From: a virus
Strand: one strand, 5' to 3'
Virus record (IMG/VR): IMGVR_UViG_3300005096_000137
Location: 1 to 64,000 of that record
Length of the DNA stretch: 64,000 bases
The position numbers and the translations under genes were made by a program. Position 1 is the stretch's first letter. Each line of letters starts with the position of its first letter. Below the pieces are notes generated by a model. That model made no database searches and had not been told where the DNA came from. It was given only the letters and a program-made list of their open reading frames with translations. This document shows, piece after piece, positions 33,706 through 41,756 of this stretch.

Positions 33706-36513
33706 TTACTTCTTTGATCGCCGCCCCAGGGGTTTAAGCTTCAGACGCCCCTTGACAACCTCCAGGTATTGCCCAGTGGTCTTTGAATCAGCACTCCATG
33801 AGATATTGCCGACATAAGTACCACCCTTCCCTCCGGACTTGCCGGTAACAAAAGGACGAGGGAGGCGGAGGGAGAACTGCTTCTGGCTCCAGTACTCTTC
33901 GTCATCAGCCGAAAGGGTAACCCGAAAACGGTCATAGACTTCGCCAAACAAAACCTTTGCGCCGGGGCACTCGAAGGCAGTCTCCGTGAAGAACCGAGCG
34001 ATAGGATCCATCGTCAGGGCTTCAACGGCTTCCTTCTCGCGAGTTGCCATCACAGGGATCCGAAGTCGACCGGACGCTGGTGGTATGTCCCAGTCCATTA
34101 GTGTCCGCATGAAATGGGGAGCTTCAGCTTCAAGAGACTTCTTGAGGAGGCTCTTCGGAATCTCATCATCATAGTCAATCTCTGACACGTACAGCATGGT
34201 GACTCGGGTGTCCCCGTGCATGATGGGGCAATAGGACCGGTCATTGGCACAATGAACAAAGTGGAGACTGTTCCGGAGCATGTAGGTGTCCGTCCGCATC
34301 TGCCGAATGGCGATGTAATCGGATGTAATCCAATCCTTCATTCGGTTAAGAGCACGTTCCCCGTTCTTCCCATTTAGGTTGGTCTCTTCGACAACTGCAA
34401 GCACTGCATTTGCCAACTCCCCGTTGTGCTCGCCAGTTGTCTTTAGCGGGTTATCTGCTTTACAGTAACCCCCCGTGAACAACTGACGTGCTGCTTCGTG
34501 GAAGATGGATTTACCGGAATTCTCAGGACCATGCAGAAACAAGTAGGGCAGTGGCTCAAATGGCTCACGGAGCATGGCGGCGATCCAAAGCTGAAGGTAT
34601 TGGCGACCCGTCTTAACGTTGTACTTGTTCGCCCAGATATCGTCTACTAGAACCTCACCCAAGTCCTTTCCAATGTGGTCAAGAATCATATCCCAGTGGG
34701 GGTGGACTGGTTCCTCTTTGTCACCCAGGATTGCTGGGGCATAATTGAGCTGAGGGGCTTTGTGATTCCACTGCCGATTGCCTGGGAATTCAGGCTGGAA
34801 CGGCATGTTCACAAGCCGCCACCGTTTCTTCAAAATCGTACCCATGATGTGTTCAGCATCACCCTTGGCAACAAAGTCACTCTGGAGCATAAGCTTGATG
34901 TTGTTGGATGGGTGCATATCCCATTCCTTCTGGGAAGCATCCCAGGCTGCCCACCCTGCCTGGTCACCAGCCGTTGACATCAGGACGCGATACATCCCAT
35001 CGTACTCAGGATAATCCACGTTCTTCATCTCGCGGGGATCACACTCCACCTCAAACATCCGTTCCCAGAAAGTCTTATTCAGAATCCAGTGGTGGCTGGG
35101 CTTGGCGTCACTCTCGTGCTTTTCCACCCTTACCGATAATTCGTTGGACTTCAGCTCATGTTTTAGGATGACCTTCCGGTCCCCCTCAGCCCACTGCTTG
35201 ATATCATCCATCTGGGTTGCCTTGACCCCAAGTGCGGTCATTGCCTGCATGGCATGCCGAACACATGTAAAGTAAAAACTCCCATCCTTGGATTTGGCCG
35301 CCTGCATCGAGAGTGCAGCCGCCTTCAGATTTGGACGACAATTGAAGAATGTGGTTGTGTACCCACGTCCATCCTGGTCCCAGGTCTCATGCTCGTGATG
35401 ACCCTTACTGAATCGGTAAACCTTCCAACCGCCATCAGCCATTGGGAACGCGAAGGCATTTGGTTCGGCTAGATTGTTACCATCAGAGTTGGTCTCAAAG
35501 AACCCTGCGTACTTATCAGGATGTGTTTCCCTTAGTTGTGCGAACCCAGCCGTGTGCGTCTGCAACAGATTGTATTCGGGAATCCAGACAGTTGTACAGT
35601 TGCATTCCTCCGAAAGTGCCTCGATGATTTCATGATGGACTTCGTCCAGAGAAACCATATCCCGGGCGCTTGCCATCACATCGAAAGCTTCGTCTTCCTT
35701 GGTGGGGATACCCCGAACCTTGATCTTCGTTCGCTTTCGAGTCACCACATCAATGTGGTCACGCCAGTTGATTGGAAGATCACTAAGTGTTAATTCCTGA
35801 GTACTATCCTGGATAACCGCCAGCCCTTCATTCTGGGCAGTTGCATCACGATGCCAAATCCACATGTTTCCACCACAGGCATCAATAGCTGAGGCAAAGT
35901 TGAACCCGGACTCTTGGCTCATCTTGCTGAGGATACAACGACCCAGCCCTTGATGGATGGTGTGGTTCTCGGTAGGGATGCCAGCATCATCGAAGTACAC
36001 GTACATGTGGTAACCTTTACCGCGTGTACTCTTCCGGGTCTGAACCCAGGGGATCCGCATTGCTGCTTCCCGGACCTGCGAGAGCTGAACTTCATCGACT
36101 CCGACACCGGGTGCATGCCCAGTGATGGCATCAAAGTCAAATGCCACCCACCGTGAGACTCGGTGGCACCAGTCCCACCCTGTCATACCAACCGCTTCTG
36201 CGTTCATTGACAATGACCAAGGCAGCACCTTGTCCTCGAAATGGGGGAAGTCGGTCATGGCGTCGGCCGGGATGCGGATGTTCCAAAACTGGACACCGTC
36301 TTTGGTCCAAGTGTTTCGTCGCCCTTCGACTGCCTCAGCGCCACTGCCCGAGACGTTGACTTGAACTTCCATGTTGATTGAGAACCGCTCCAGCATATCT
36401 GGATTGTTCACCAGGGGCCGCTTCTGGCCTTTGGGCTCCATTGGGTTTCGTGGGAGGTTGCCAGCAGCAGCGGCGTCCAAGAATGATTTGATTACTTCGC
36501 GAGTCGTCTTCAT
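33706..36513 (-). CDS. Primase-helicase (AEP-like primase plus SF3/D5-like helicase)
   Basis: 935 residues from the ATG at 36513, chosen because AAAGGTC lies just upstream; an earlier in-frame start at 36612 lacks this. The N-terminal half has archaeo-eukaryotic-primase features: VAFDFDAITGH near residue 124 and TRKSTRGKGYHMYVYF near 165. The C-terminal half is an SF3/D5-like helicase: LHGPENSGKS near 661, VLAVVEE near 704, and FVHCANDRSYCPI near 750 as motif C. It would unwind and prime phage DNA. It is read away from the adjacent control region. Confidence 0.85.
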   Translation of the reverse strand: MKTTREVIKSFLDAAAAGNLPRNPMEPKGQKRPLVNNPDMLERFSINMEVQVNVSGSGAEAVEGRRNTWTKDGVQFWNIRIPADAMTDFPHFEDKVLPWSLSMNAEAVGMTGWDWCHRVSRWVAFDFDAITGHAPGVGVDEVQLSQVREAAMRIPWVQTRKSTRGKGYHMYVYFDDAGIPTENHTIHQGLGRCILSKMSQESGFNFASAIDACGGNMWIWHRDATAQNEGLAVIQDSTQELTLSDLPINWRDHIDVVTRKRTKIKVRGIPTKEDEAFDVMASARDMVSLDEVHHEIIEALSEECNCTTVWIPEYNLLQTHTAGFAQLRETHPDKYAGFFETNSDGNNLAEPNAFAFPMADGGWKVYRFSKGHHEHETWDQDGRGYTTTFFNCRPNLKAAALSMQAAKSKDGSFYFTCVRHAMQAMTALGVKATQMDDIKQWAEGDRKVILKHELKSNELSVRVEKHESDAKPSHHWILNKTFWERMFEVECDPREMKNVDYPEYDGMYRVLMSTAGDQAGWAAWDASQKEWDMHPSNNIKLMLQSDFVAKGDAEHIMGTILKKRWRLVNMPFQPEFPGNRQWNHKAPQLNYAPAILGDKEEPVHPHWDMILDHIGKDLGEVLVDDIWANKYNVKTGRQYLQLWIAAMLREPFEPLPYLFLHGPENSGKSIFHEAARQLFTGGYCKADNPLKTTGEHNGELANAVLAVVEETNLNGKNGERALNRMKDWITSDYIAIRQMRTDTYMLRNSLHFVHCANDRSYCPIMHGDTRVTMLYVSEIDYDDEIPKSLLKKSLEAEAPHFMRTLMDWDIPPASGRLRIPVMATREKEAVEALTMDPIARFFTETAFECPGAKVLFGEVYDRFRVTLSADDEEYWSQKQFSLRLPRPFVTGKSGGKGGTYVGNISWSADSKTTGQYLEVVKGRLKLKPLGRRSKK

Positions 36514-36957
36514 TTCTGACCTTTCGTGTTTAATCTTGTATGTCCCGAGTATACTTGAAATTGGACAACGAACTAGGGCAAAATGGAATAATCCTGACAA
36601 GGGTCGATCCAAAACCTATCGACCTTCCACTTAACCTGGGATTGGCATTGGAGTTACGTCAATTGTTAAGACTAATCCTCTTTTCTTACCTTATCCTCTA
36701 TATGAAGTTTTCTCTCTCTCTAAAAACATATAAGTACTAAGGGACCTAAGGGTATTGACCCTTTTTATTCGTAACCTGTTGATACGATTGAGGTTACGTG
36801 GGAAGGGATAGACCCTCGTGGACCCCATGATTAACTACCTCTTAAGGGTGCCAGTATAGATCGTAAGGGTTGTCCAGATTCCAATGGGTCATTATTTCAG
36901 AAACTTTCCACAAAATCGACAAAATCCCAATAATTCCAACCCGTTAGGTCGTGAGGC
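36514..36957. promoter_or_regulatory. Divergent control region with TAAGGG repeats
   Basis: About 440 bases separate the leftward primase-helicase from the rightward ParB-like gene. It is rich in A and T between 36660 and 36740. TAAGGG occurs at 36738, 36747, 36843 and 36864, and two ACAAAATC words lie near 36910. A TATACT lies on the minus strand near 36548. It could contain divergent promoters, ParB-type operators or an origin; the sequence does not decide. Confidence 0.5.
36748..36766 (+). terminator. Hairpin with T-run in the control region
   Basis: AAGGGT and ACCCTT pair over a 4-base loop and are followed by five T. The form is that of a small intrinsic terminator on the plus strand, but the position between divergent genes suggests attenuation or a protein site instead. 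Confidence 0.45.
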
Positions 36958-37914
36958 TTGGTACAATATAGTATGGACGTATCTACTGTACCAATTGAAA
37001 TGATTGACCCACCTAATCCGATTCTCCGGAGATTCTCTGAGAATTCGGTTCAGTTCCTAGAACTTGTTGACCAAATCAAGTCCTGTGGTGGGGCATTACA
37101 AGCCCCACCCGCACGCCCTGTTGAGAGGGGTCGGGTTCAGCTATGTGATGGTTATCGCCGCTATCGGGCAACCATTAAAGCAGGTCTCTCCCACATGAAC
37201 CTGGTTATTCAGGAGATGGATGATGTCGAGTACCTGGCAAACCAGATGCTCTGCAACTCTATGCACGAAGAAACGGACTGGATCGATTACGCAAAACACC
37301 TTGATCGCCTTCGGCATCTTAATAACACCGAGATGACGTTGCGAGACCTGGCAGGTTACTGTAGTCGGTCAACCCAGTGGGTACGCCAGGTTTTGAACCT
37401 CAACCACCTCCATCCCCACTTTGCTAAGATGGTGAAGAATAACGAAGTCCCAATTGGTAACGCCAAGATGTTGGCTCGATTACCATTGAGTGAGCAGGTA
37501 CACTTCATTGATGATGCCCAAACCATGGGGTCCATGGAATTTGTACGGGTGGTTCGCCGGGCTATCAATGATTACCGGGAAGGTATCAAGCAGGGCAGGC
37601 TTCTGAAACTGGGGAAGGACAATTTCCGCCCAGTTATGCGTGACCTCCGGGTTGTTGAAGAGGAATTGCGATCCCCTTCCCATCTCCCTGCACTCATTGT
37701 CGCAGCGGGTATTACTAACGTGGCGGAGGCCGCCCAGCTTGCTCTTCAGTGGGCGTTCCGGGTTGATCCTAAGACTCTCGCAGAGCGTCAGGAGAGTGTC
37801 CATGCCAACGAAGTCCAGCACCTCCAAGATACTGAATATCGCAAGCACGCACGAAAACTTATACAATTTGCTGAAGAATCCCAGACACGCTCTTGTCCAA
37901 AGGGCGAGCTTTGA
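36958..37914 (+). CDS. ParB-like partition or DNA-binding protein
   Basis: 318 residues from TTG 36958, or 313 from ATG 36973. The N-terminal domain has the ParB/Srx form, with LCDGYRRYRAT as the nucleotide-binding box and DDVEYLANQMLCNSMHEETDWIDYA after it. A helix-turn-helix follows near residue 140 (MTLRDLAGYCSRSTQWVRQVLNL). It may act in segregation, replication control or regulation. TACAAT at 36962 is 5 bases before the ATG, so a leaderless message is possible. The nearby TAAGGG repeats could be its target. Confidence 0.75.
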   Translation: MVQYSMDVSTVPIEMIDPPNPILRRFSENSVQFLELVDQIKSCGGALQAPPARPVERGRVQLCDGYRRYRATIKAGLSHMNLVIQEMDDVEYLANQMLCNSMHEETDWIDYAKHLDRLRHLNNTEMTLRDLAGYCSRSTQWVRQVLNLNHLHPHFAKMVKNNEVPIGNAKMLARLPLSEQVHFIDDAQTMGSMEFVRVVRRAINDYREGIKQGRLLKLGKDNFRPVMRDLRVVEEELRSPSHLPALIVAAGITNVAEAAQLALQWAFRVDPKTLAERQESVHANEVQHLQDTEYRKHARKLIQFAEESQTRSCPKGEL

Positions 37915-38053
37915 TTACACTGGTCGATAGAGCAGTTGACTTTGTCATATCGTTTGATCGGTTAGCCCGTTTGACCTACCACTTGATGGTGGTTGGTGTT
38001 GAGGTTCACAATCGTTGAACCCATGTTATGTTTCGAGAAGAAAGTACAGAGTA

Positions 38054-38767
38054 ATGAGTAACGACATGATCCCCACAGATGTTTTCGGTGAAATCTCCAC
38101 AGAGGTTGATGACGACAAAGACTTCGCAGACATGAGTTCGTCCCCGTTTCTACAACGGCTCGAACTAAAATCTAAAGGAGCCCTCATCGATTCCGGGAAA
38201 GTTCGCCCGGGAGGTTATGCTATTATCAAATCGTCGGATGATGCTGTTGACCTTGGGTCCTCAGTTGACATTCTCCCCCTTGCACGACGTGCAAAGGCGA
38301 TTGATATGAGTGACAAGAAGAACGTTGTGGTTTCATATGACCGTAGCAGTGACGTTTTTGCGAGTATCGAAAAGCGATCGTCGCAGCAAGACAGCCACTG
38401 CCAATTCGGCTCCAGTTTCTTGGTGGTCGAACGTCGTACAGGTAAGATGTACGAGCTGTTCCTCGGTTCCAAATCAAACCGCCGAGAGACTGGTACCATC
38501 TCCAACTACTTACCTCAGGTGGTCAATGGAGAACGTGTCCAGCCCCAGCCTTTGACATTGAAGTCAAAGCACATTAAGAATGAGGAGAAAGGGTACTCTT
38601 GGTTCGTTATTGTTCCGACGCCCTGCTCGAATCCATTCACGAAGGACCAGATTCCTGATGGGGACCTGATTCGCGCTGAAATAGAGAAGTTCAAGGCTCC
38701 CGCCGAAGGTGGTGATGCCATTGAGGTCGAGAAGACTCCTGAGACTTCAAAACGACGCGCACGCTAG
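38054..38767 (+). CDS. Conserved phage protein of unknown function
   Basis: 237 residues from ATG 38054. It is acidic at the start, then beta-rich (KKNVVVSYDRSSDVF, CQFGSSFLVVERRTGKMYELFLGSKS, GYSWFVIVPTPCSNPF) and ends with a charged disordered tail. The size, beta-rich core and acidic-to-basic tail resemble phage single-strand DNA-binding or recombination-accessory proteins, but no family is certain. It follows the ParB-like gene after a 140-base gap and ends at a strong terminator. Confidence 0.6.
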   Translation: MSNDMIPTDVFGEISTEVDDDKDFADMSSSPFLQRLELKSKGALIDSGKVRPGGYAIIKSSDDAVDLGSSVDILPLARRAKAIDMSDKKNVVVSYDRSSDVFASIEKRSSQQDSHCQFGSSFLVVERRTGKMYELFLGSKSNRRETGTISNYLPQVVNGERVQPQPLTLKSKHIKNEEKGYSWFVIVPTPCSNPFTKDQIPDGDLIRAEIEKFKAPAEGGDAIEVEKTPETSKRRAR

Positions 38768-38778
38768 GGTTGAGTTCA

Positions 38779-38794
38779 GCCCCATCATTGGGGC
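38779..38794 (+). other. Small hairpin before terminator
   Basis: GCCCC and GGGGC pair over a 6-base loop, 10 bases after the stop at 38767 and before the main terminator. It may help termination or protect the 3' end. Confidence 0.5.
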
Positions 38795-38801
38795 CCTTTC
38801 G

Positions 38802-38836
38802 AGCCCAGCAGGTATCCCCTACCTGTTGGGCTTTTT
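38802..38836 (+). terminator. Strong intrinsic terminator
   Basis: A 13-pair stem (AGCCCAGCAGGTA with TACCTGTTGGGCT, one G-T pair) with a 5-base loop is followed by TTTTT. It ends the ParB-region operon before tRNA cluster 1. Confidence 0.9.
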
Positions 38837-38868
38837 ACTGAAACACAAGAACCACACGAGACAAACCA

Positions 38869-39129
38869 ATGGGTTGGATAAACGAAAACGGCGAGTACAT
38901 TGACCAACTTGGTGACATGGATAACAGCCACTTGTTGTTCTTTGCCCAGAGGATGGTAGACGTCTTCAGACATCACCAGGACGAGTGCTTGTTCCGGATG
39001 CTGAAGGGCAGCGAATTCGACGAAGACCACGCTTGTCATATGCACAAACCGTTGGTATTTACTTACCCCTTGACTGAACTTGTGGCGGAGTGTCAGAAAC
39101 GCGGGCTTCCTTTGAATACTTCCAGATAA
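38869..39129 (+). CDS. Small hypothetical protein
   Basis: 86 residues, mostly helical and acidic (MDNSHLLFFAQRMVDVFRHHQDECLFRML). It ends YPLTELVAECQKRGLPLN. Only a weak ACGAGA site precedes the ATG. It starts the tRNA-rich accessory region. No family is recognised. Confidence 0.55.
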   Translation: MGWINENGEYIDQLGDMDNSHLLFFAQRMVDVFRHHQDECLFRMLKGSEFDEDHACHMHKPLVFTYPLTELVAECQKRGLPLNTSR

Positions 39130-39136
39130 ACATTAT

Positions 39137-39208
39137 TGCGGGATGGTCGCTGGTGACCCAGCAGGTCTCATAAGCCTGCCTTCGGTGGTTCGATTCCACC
39201 TCCCGCAA
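39137..39208 (+). tRNA. tRNA-Met (CAT)
   Basis: TGCGGGA and TCCCGCA form a perfect acceptor stem; the anticodon loop CTCATAA sits on a 5-pair stem, and the T arm is GGTGG-TTCGATT-CCACC. CCA is not encoded; the trailer is CTT. An Ile CAT function after modification cannot be excluded. Confidence 0.85.
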
Positions 39209-39210
39209 CT

Positions 39211-39276
39211 TGGCGTATAGTCGGTGACCCCAGGACTCATGAGCCGGGGAGGTTGGTTCAACTCCAACTGCGCTAT
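39211..39276 (+). tRNA. tRNA-like, CAT loop, weak anticodon stem
   Basis: TGGCGTA pairs with TGCGCTA (two G-T pairs) and the T arm GTTGG-TTCAACT-CCAAC is good. The anticodon loop could be CTCATGA, but its stem has mismatches. It directly follows tRNA-Met, so it may be a decaying duplicate. Confidence 0.5.
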
Positions 39277-39287
39277 TCGTTAATTGT

Positions 39288-39330
39288 CCCGCCAGACATT
39301 TGTCTGCAAACCAGCTTCGGCTGGCGCGGG
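39288..39330 (+). ncRNA. Compact three-helix RNA element between tRNAs
   Basis: CCCGC and GCGGG close a structure holding two neat hairpins: CAGACA-TT-TGTCTG and CCAGC-TTCG-GCTGG with a UUCG-type loop. It lies between two tRNAs and resembles a cloverleaf without an anticodon arm. Its function is unknown; it may aid processing or be a tRNA relic. Confidence 0.45.
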
Positions 39331-39342
39331 CCGGAAACAGAT

Positions 39343-39426
<84 letters not shown>

Positions 39427-39440
39427 CTTTAGACAGCTTC

Positions 39441-39525
39441 GCTCTCTTGGTGGAATTGGGATACACATCAGGTTTAAGCCCTGACGCCCGTTGAGGGATT
39501 GAAGGTTCGAGTCCTTCAGGGAGCA
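39441..39525 (+). tRNA. tRNA-Leu (TAA)
   Basis: Class II tRNA with acceptor GCTCTCT/AGGGAGC, anticodon loop TTTAAGC on TCAGG/CCTGA, a long variable arm, and the same T arm as the TAG tRNA. CCA is not encoded. Confidence 0.9.
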
Positions 39526-39550
39526 CTTTACTTTACTTTTGGAGAACACT

Positions 39551-39757
39551 ATGAACGAGAGACCCGAGTTTATTAGCCCACCAGTAGATGCTCTACAGGC
39601 ATCTGAGGCACTCCAAGCAAACCTCAAAAAGGGTCTCGAAGATCTCATCAAACTAGGGGGCTCTGACGCTGACATCCAGGCACATCAGACAGCCCTTGAT
39701 GCTTTAAGAAAGTCCGATGTGTCTTTAAGAGAGTCTGGTGAGGCAAAGACCCCATGA
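39551..39757 (+). CDS. Small helical hypothetical protein
   Basis: 68 residues from ATG 39551, preceded by TTTGGAGAAC. It is nearly all helix (ALQASEALQANLKKGLEDLIKL, IQAHQTALDALRK) and acidic. The stop overlaps the next start as ATGA. No family is recognised. Confidence 0.6.
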   Translation: MNERPEFISPPVDALQASEALQANLKKGLEDLIKLGGSDADIQAHQTALDALRKSDVSLRESGEAKTP

Positions 39758-40110
39758 AACTAGTACGACAACCACCTTGTTCAAATCTATGTGGTCAGGC
39801 CTGCATTGCCACAGTTCTAAACATCACCTTGGACGAATCAATCGAGTTGATGGGTACCAAAGGTAAAACGGATACTCGGCAACTCAAGGACGCCTTGGAT
39901 GCCCATGGTGTTGAGCATGGCGACCGGCGTATCCGGGGCTTTCCTACCTCTGGGTCTGCTATTCTCTGGTTTACCAGTGATTTTGGTAAGCATTGGGTTG
40001 TCTGGCACAACAAGAAGTATTATGATCCAATTGCAGGGGTTCATCGGAAGCTCCCCAACCACTTGGAGACTGCCCGAGTTACCTCCCACTTACCAGTGAT
40101 AATCAAATGA
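39754..40110 (+). CDS. Papain-like C39-type cysteine peptidase domain protein
   Basis: 118 residues. The start has NLCGQACIATVL, the form of the catalytic-cysteine helix of C39-type peptidases (Cys13 followed by Gly). A later KHWVVWHNKKYYDP supplies the expected His and Asp. The domain stands alone without a transporter, so it may trim a peptide or be a regulatory relative. It overlaps both neighbours by 4 bases. Confidence 0.65.
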   Translation: MKLVRQPPCSNLCGQACIATVLNITLDESIELMGTKGKTDTRQLKDALDAHGVEHGDRRIRGFPTSGSAILWFTSDFGKHWVVWHNKKYYDPIAGVHRKLPNHLETARVTSHLPVIIK

Positions 40111-40595
40111 CTCAGGAATCAGCGGAAGCGTTCTATGACAAACTTGAGCGACACCTCGACTATTTCCGCAAGGAATTCGATTTAACCTACTTTGAGCTGG
40201 TGGGTGCATTGACGCACATGGCTCACACTCTTTCCAGCGAGGCTGAAGCCCTTGACGAAGAATCAACCGAATACGAAGACGAAGACGAAGACGAAGACGA
40301 AGCCTATGGCACGGGCTTCGACGAAGGGTTCCAAGAAGGGTTCAAAACCTGCCAAGAGGAAGGTAACGGCACCGTTGACCGAGGCCTCCGTGCAGGACAC
40401 AAAGAAGTCCTCGAAGATGGGCACGGGTCACCGGACCAGTTCGACGCAGGTCACAGAACCGGGTACGAGTACGGTCTCGAAGAAGGCCGGGACAAAGGCT
40501 ACAACGAGGGCTACAAGGACGGGCTCCAAGAAGGCCAAGACAAAGGAACCCGTGATTCCAATAGAGTGGATGAGGGCAAAGAAGGACCAGACTGA
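40107..40595 (+). CDS. IGAL-family protein with acidic tract and GYxxG repeats
   Basis: 162 residues. Residues 1-45 carry the motif of this gene group: FYDKLERHL, then L-x-YFELVGALTHMAHTL. An Asp/Glu tract follows, then repeats of the type G(Y/F)-x-x-G-(Y/F/L)-x-x-G over the last 90 residues. Similar glycine-aromatic repeats form helical scaffolds in other proteins. An overlapping Lys/Thr-rich frame is an artefact of this repeat. The role is unknown. Confidence 0.6.
   Translation: MTQESAEAFYDKLERHLDYFRKEFDLTYFELVGALTHMAHTLSSEAEALDEESTEYEDEDEDEDEAYGTGFDEGFQEGFKTCQEEGNGTVDRGLRAGHKEVLEDGHGSPDQFDAGHRTGYEYGLEEGRDKGYNEGYKDGLQEGQDKGTRDSNRVDEGKEGPD
40277..40303 (+). repeat. GAAGAC hexamer tract
   Basis: Repeated GAAGAC units encode alternating Glu and Asp in the acidic part of the previous gene, a slippage-type tract. 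Confidence 0.8.
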
Positions 40596-40803
40596 CTGTT
40601 CTAAGAGGCGGAAATGGATGTCTCGGTGTGGTCGGTTCAAAGTGGTGGAGTGCATCAGCCTACTGGGTTTGAACACAATCTACTATGCCATAAGGTTTCA
40701 ACGAATGGATGACGGGCGAGTCCAAGAGTACATCATCAGTCGGCATCGGAAACGTAATCCAGCAGAAAAGGCGTGTGACAAATGGCAACGGAAGCGGAAG
40801 TAA
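40570..40803 (+). CDS. Small basic protein
   Basis: 77 residues from ATG 40570, overlapping the upstream gene by 26 bases and the next by 22. It has KWMSRCGRFKVVEC, YYAIRFQ and QEYIISRHRKRNPAEKACDKWQ. I recall short phage proteins with this CGRFKV-YAIR-ISRHR order, of unknown function. The basic end could bind nucleic acid. Confidence 0.6.
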   Translation: MRAKKDQTDCSKRRKWMSRCGRFKVVECISLLGLNTIYYAIRFQRMDDGRVQEYIISRHRKRNPAEKACDKWQRKRK

Positions 40804-41117
40804 AATCAAGAGAAGTCAGGCTGACTGCTGATTGGAAGTTCAAGATTGGTCTGCGGAAACGGCTGCGGGAATCATTGAAGAAATACGACGGGTCAGTGTT
40901 CGAGATGATTGGGGCTTTGACTGCCCTAGCGTCTCAGATTTCTGTGTTATCAGAAGGTTGGACGTCCCAGGCGGGTGGTGAAGTCTATATTGATTTGGCT
41001 GACTTTCTAACTGAAGCTCGGGTGGATAAAGACTTGACCCTTCCGACCATAGTAGGTATCTTGAATATCATGGCGTTGGATATTAACCGTCTGGGGTTTA
41101 CAGTTGCCACATCATGA
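40782..41117 (+). CDS. IGAL-family helical protein 2
   Basis: 111 residues, two copies of one helical motif: LRKRLRESLKKYDGSVFEMIGALTALASQI-type in the first half and LPTIVGILNIMALDI in the second. Neighbouring genes at 40107, 41114 and 41457 have the same motif, so this is a tandem family. Overlaps on both sides suggest coupled translation. Confidence 0.6.
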   Translation: MATEAEVKSREVRLTADWKFKIGLRKRLRESLKKYDGSVFEMIGALTALASQISVLSEGWTSQAGGEVYIDLADFLTEARVDKDLTLPTIVGILNIMALDINRLGFTVATS

Positions 41118-41473
41118 GTCGTACATCAGAGCGGGTTATGTCAAGTCAGAATTTCTACAAAGACTTACAAGTTCTTGCCCAGCGTGTGGGTGAGGCCCAA
41201 GGTCTGGATTTCTCAGAACTAATTGGGGCCTTAATTACAGTTCGCCAATACTTGGCTCCAGGTTGTGGGCATACCACACTAGGTCTCCAGGCTGCCACAC
41301 GTAAGATGCTGAGGGAAGTCACTGATCTTATTGACCAACATAGCGTCAATCTGGATCAGGTTATCGGTTCAATCACGATATTGGTTGCAAAGATTACATC
41401 TGTTGGATTAGAACAGGAGTCAACAGCTTGGATATCAGCAAAGAAGGAGAATCCTAATGGCTACCCCAATTAA
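41114..41473 (+). CDS. IGAL-family helical protein 3
   Basis: 119 residues. It has FYKDLQVLAQRV with LDFSELIGALITVRQYL, and a second repeat LDQVIGSITILVAKI. The start overlaps the previous stop as ATGA. The even hydrophobic spacing suggests a four-helix bundle or oligomer. Confidence 0.6.
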   Translation: MSRTSERVMSSQNFYKDLQVLAQRVGEAQGLDFSELIGALITVRQYLAPGCGHTTLGLQAATRKMLREVTDLIDQHSVNLDQVIGSITILVAKITSVGLEQESTAWISAKKENPNGYPN

Positions 41474-41756
41474 ATCCTTCTATGCTGAATTAGCAGACGC
41501 TTTGGAATCAGTGATTGATGCTGGGGACCTGGACTATGTGGGTATCCTGGGGCTCCTTACGCTCGTCCAACATCATTGTCTCCACGTAAATGACACCCAG
41601 CTCCCTATCATGGATGAGGTCGCGGATCTATTTTCCGTAACGGTTGGGAGGCTACAATTTGAACACAAGGTCACCCAGAGCCAGGTCGTCGGGGCTTTGA
41701 CGCTGTTGAAAGCCCAAACGGCTGAGATTGGCATGAGTGTCTGGGGACAGCAATGA
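41457..41756 (+). CDS. IGAL-family helical protein 4
   Basis: 99 residues. It has FYAELADALESV with LDYVGILGLLTLVQ, and a second repeat QSQVVGALTLLKAQ. The ATG follows AAGGAG. The stop overlaps the next gene as ATGA. Confidence 0.6.
   Translation: MATPIKSFYAELADALESVIDAGDLDYVGILGLLTLVQHHCLHVNDTQLPIMDEVADLFSVTVGRLQFEHKVTQSQVVGALTLLKAQTAEIGMSVWGQQ

Noticed and set aside
40252-40569. Lys/Thr-rich frame over the glycine-aromatic repeat gene
   Set aside because: Its composition follows from reading the acidic repeats in another frame; only the part from ATG 40570 is kept as a gene.
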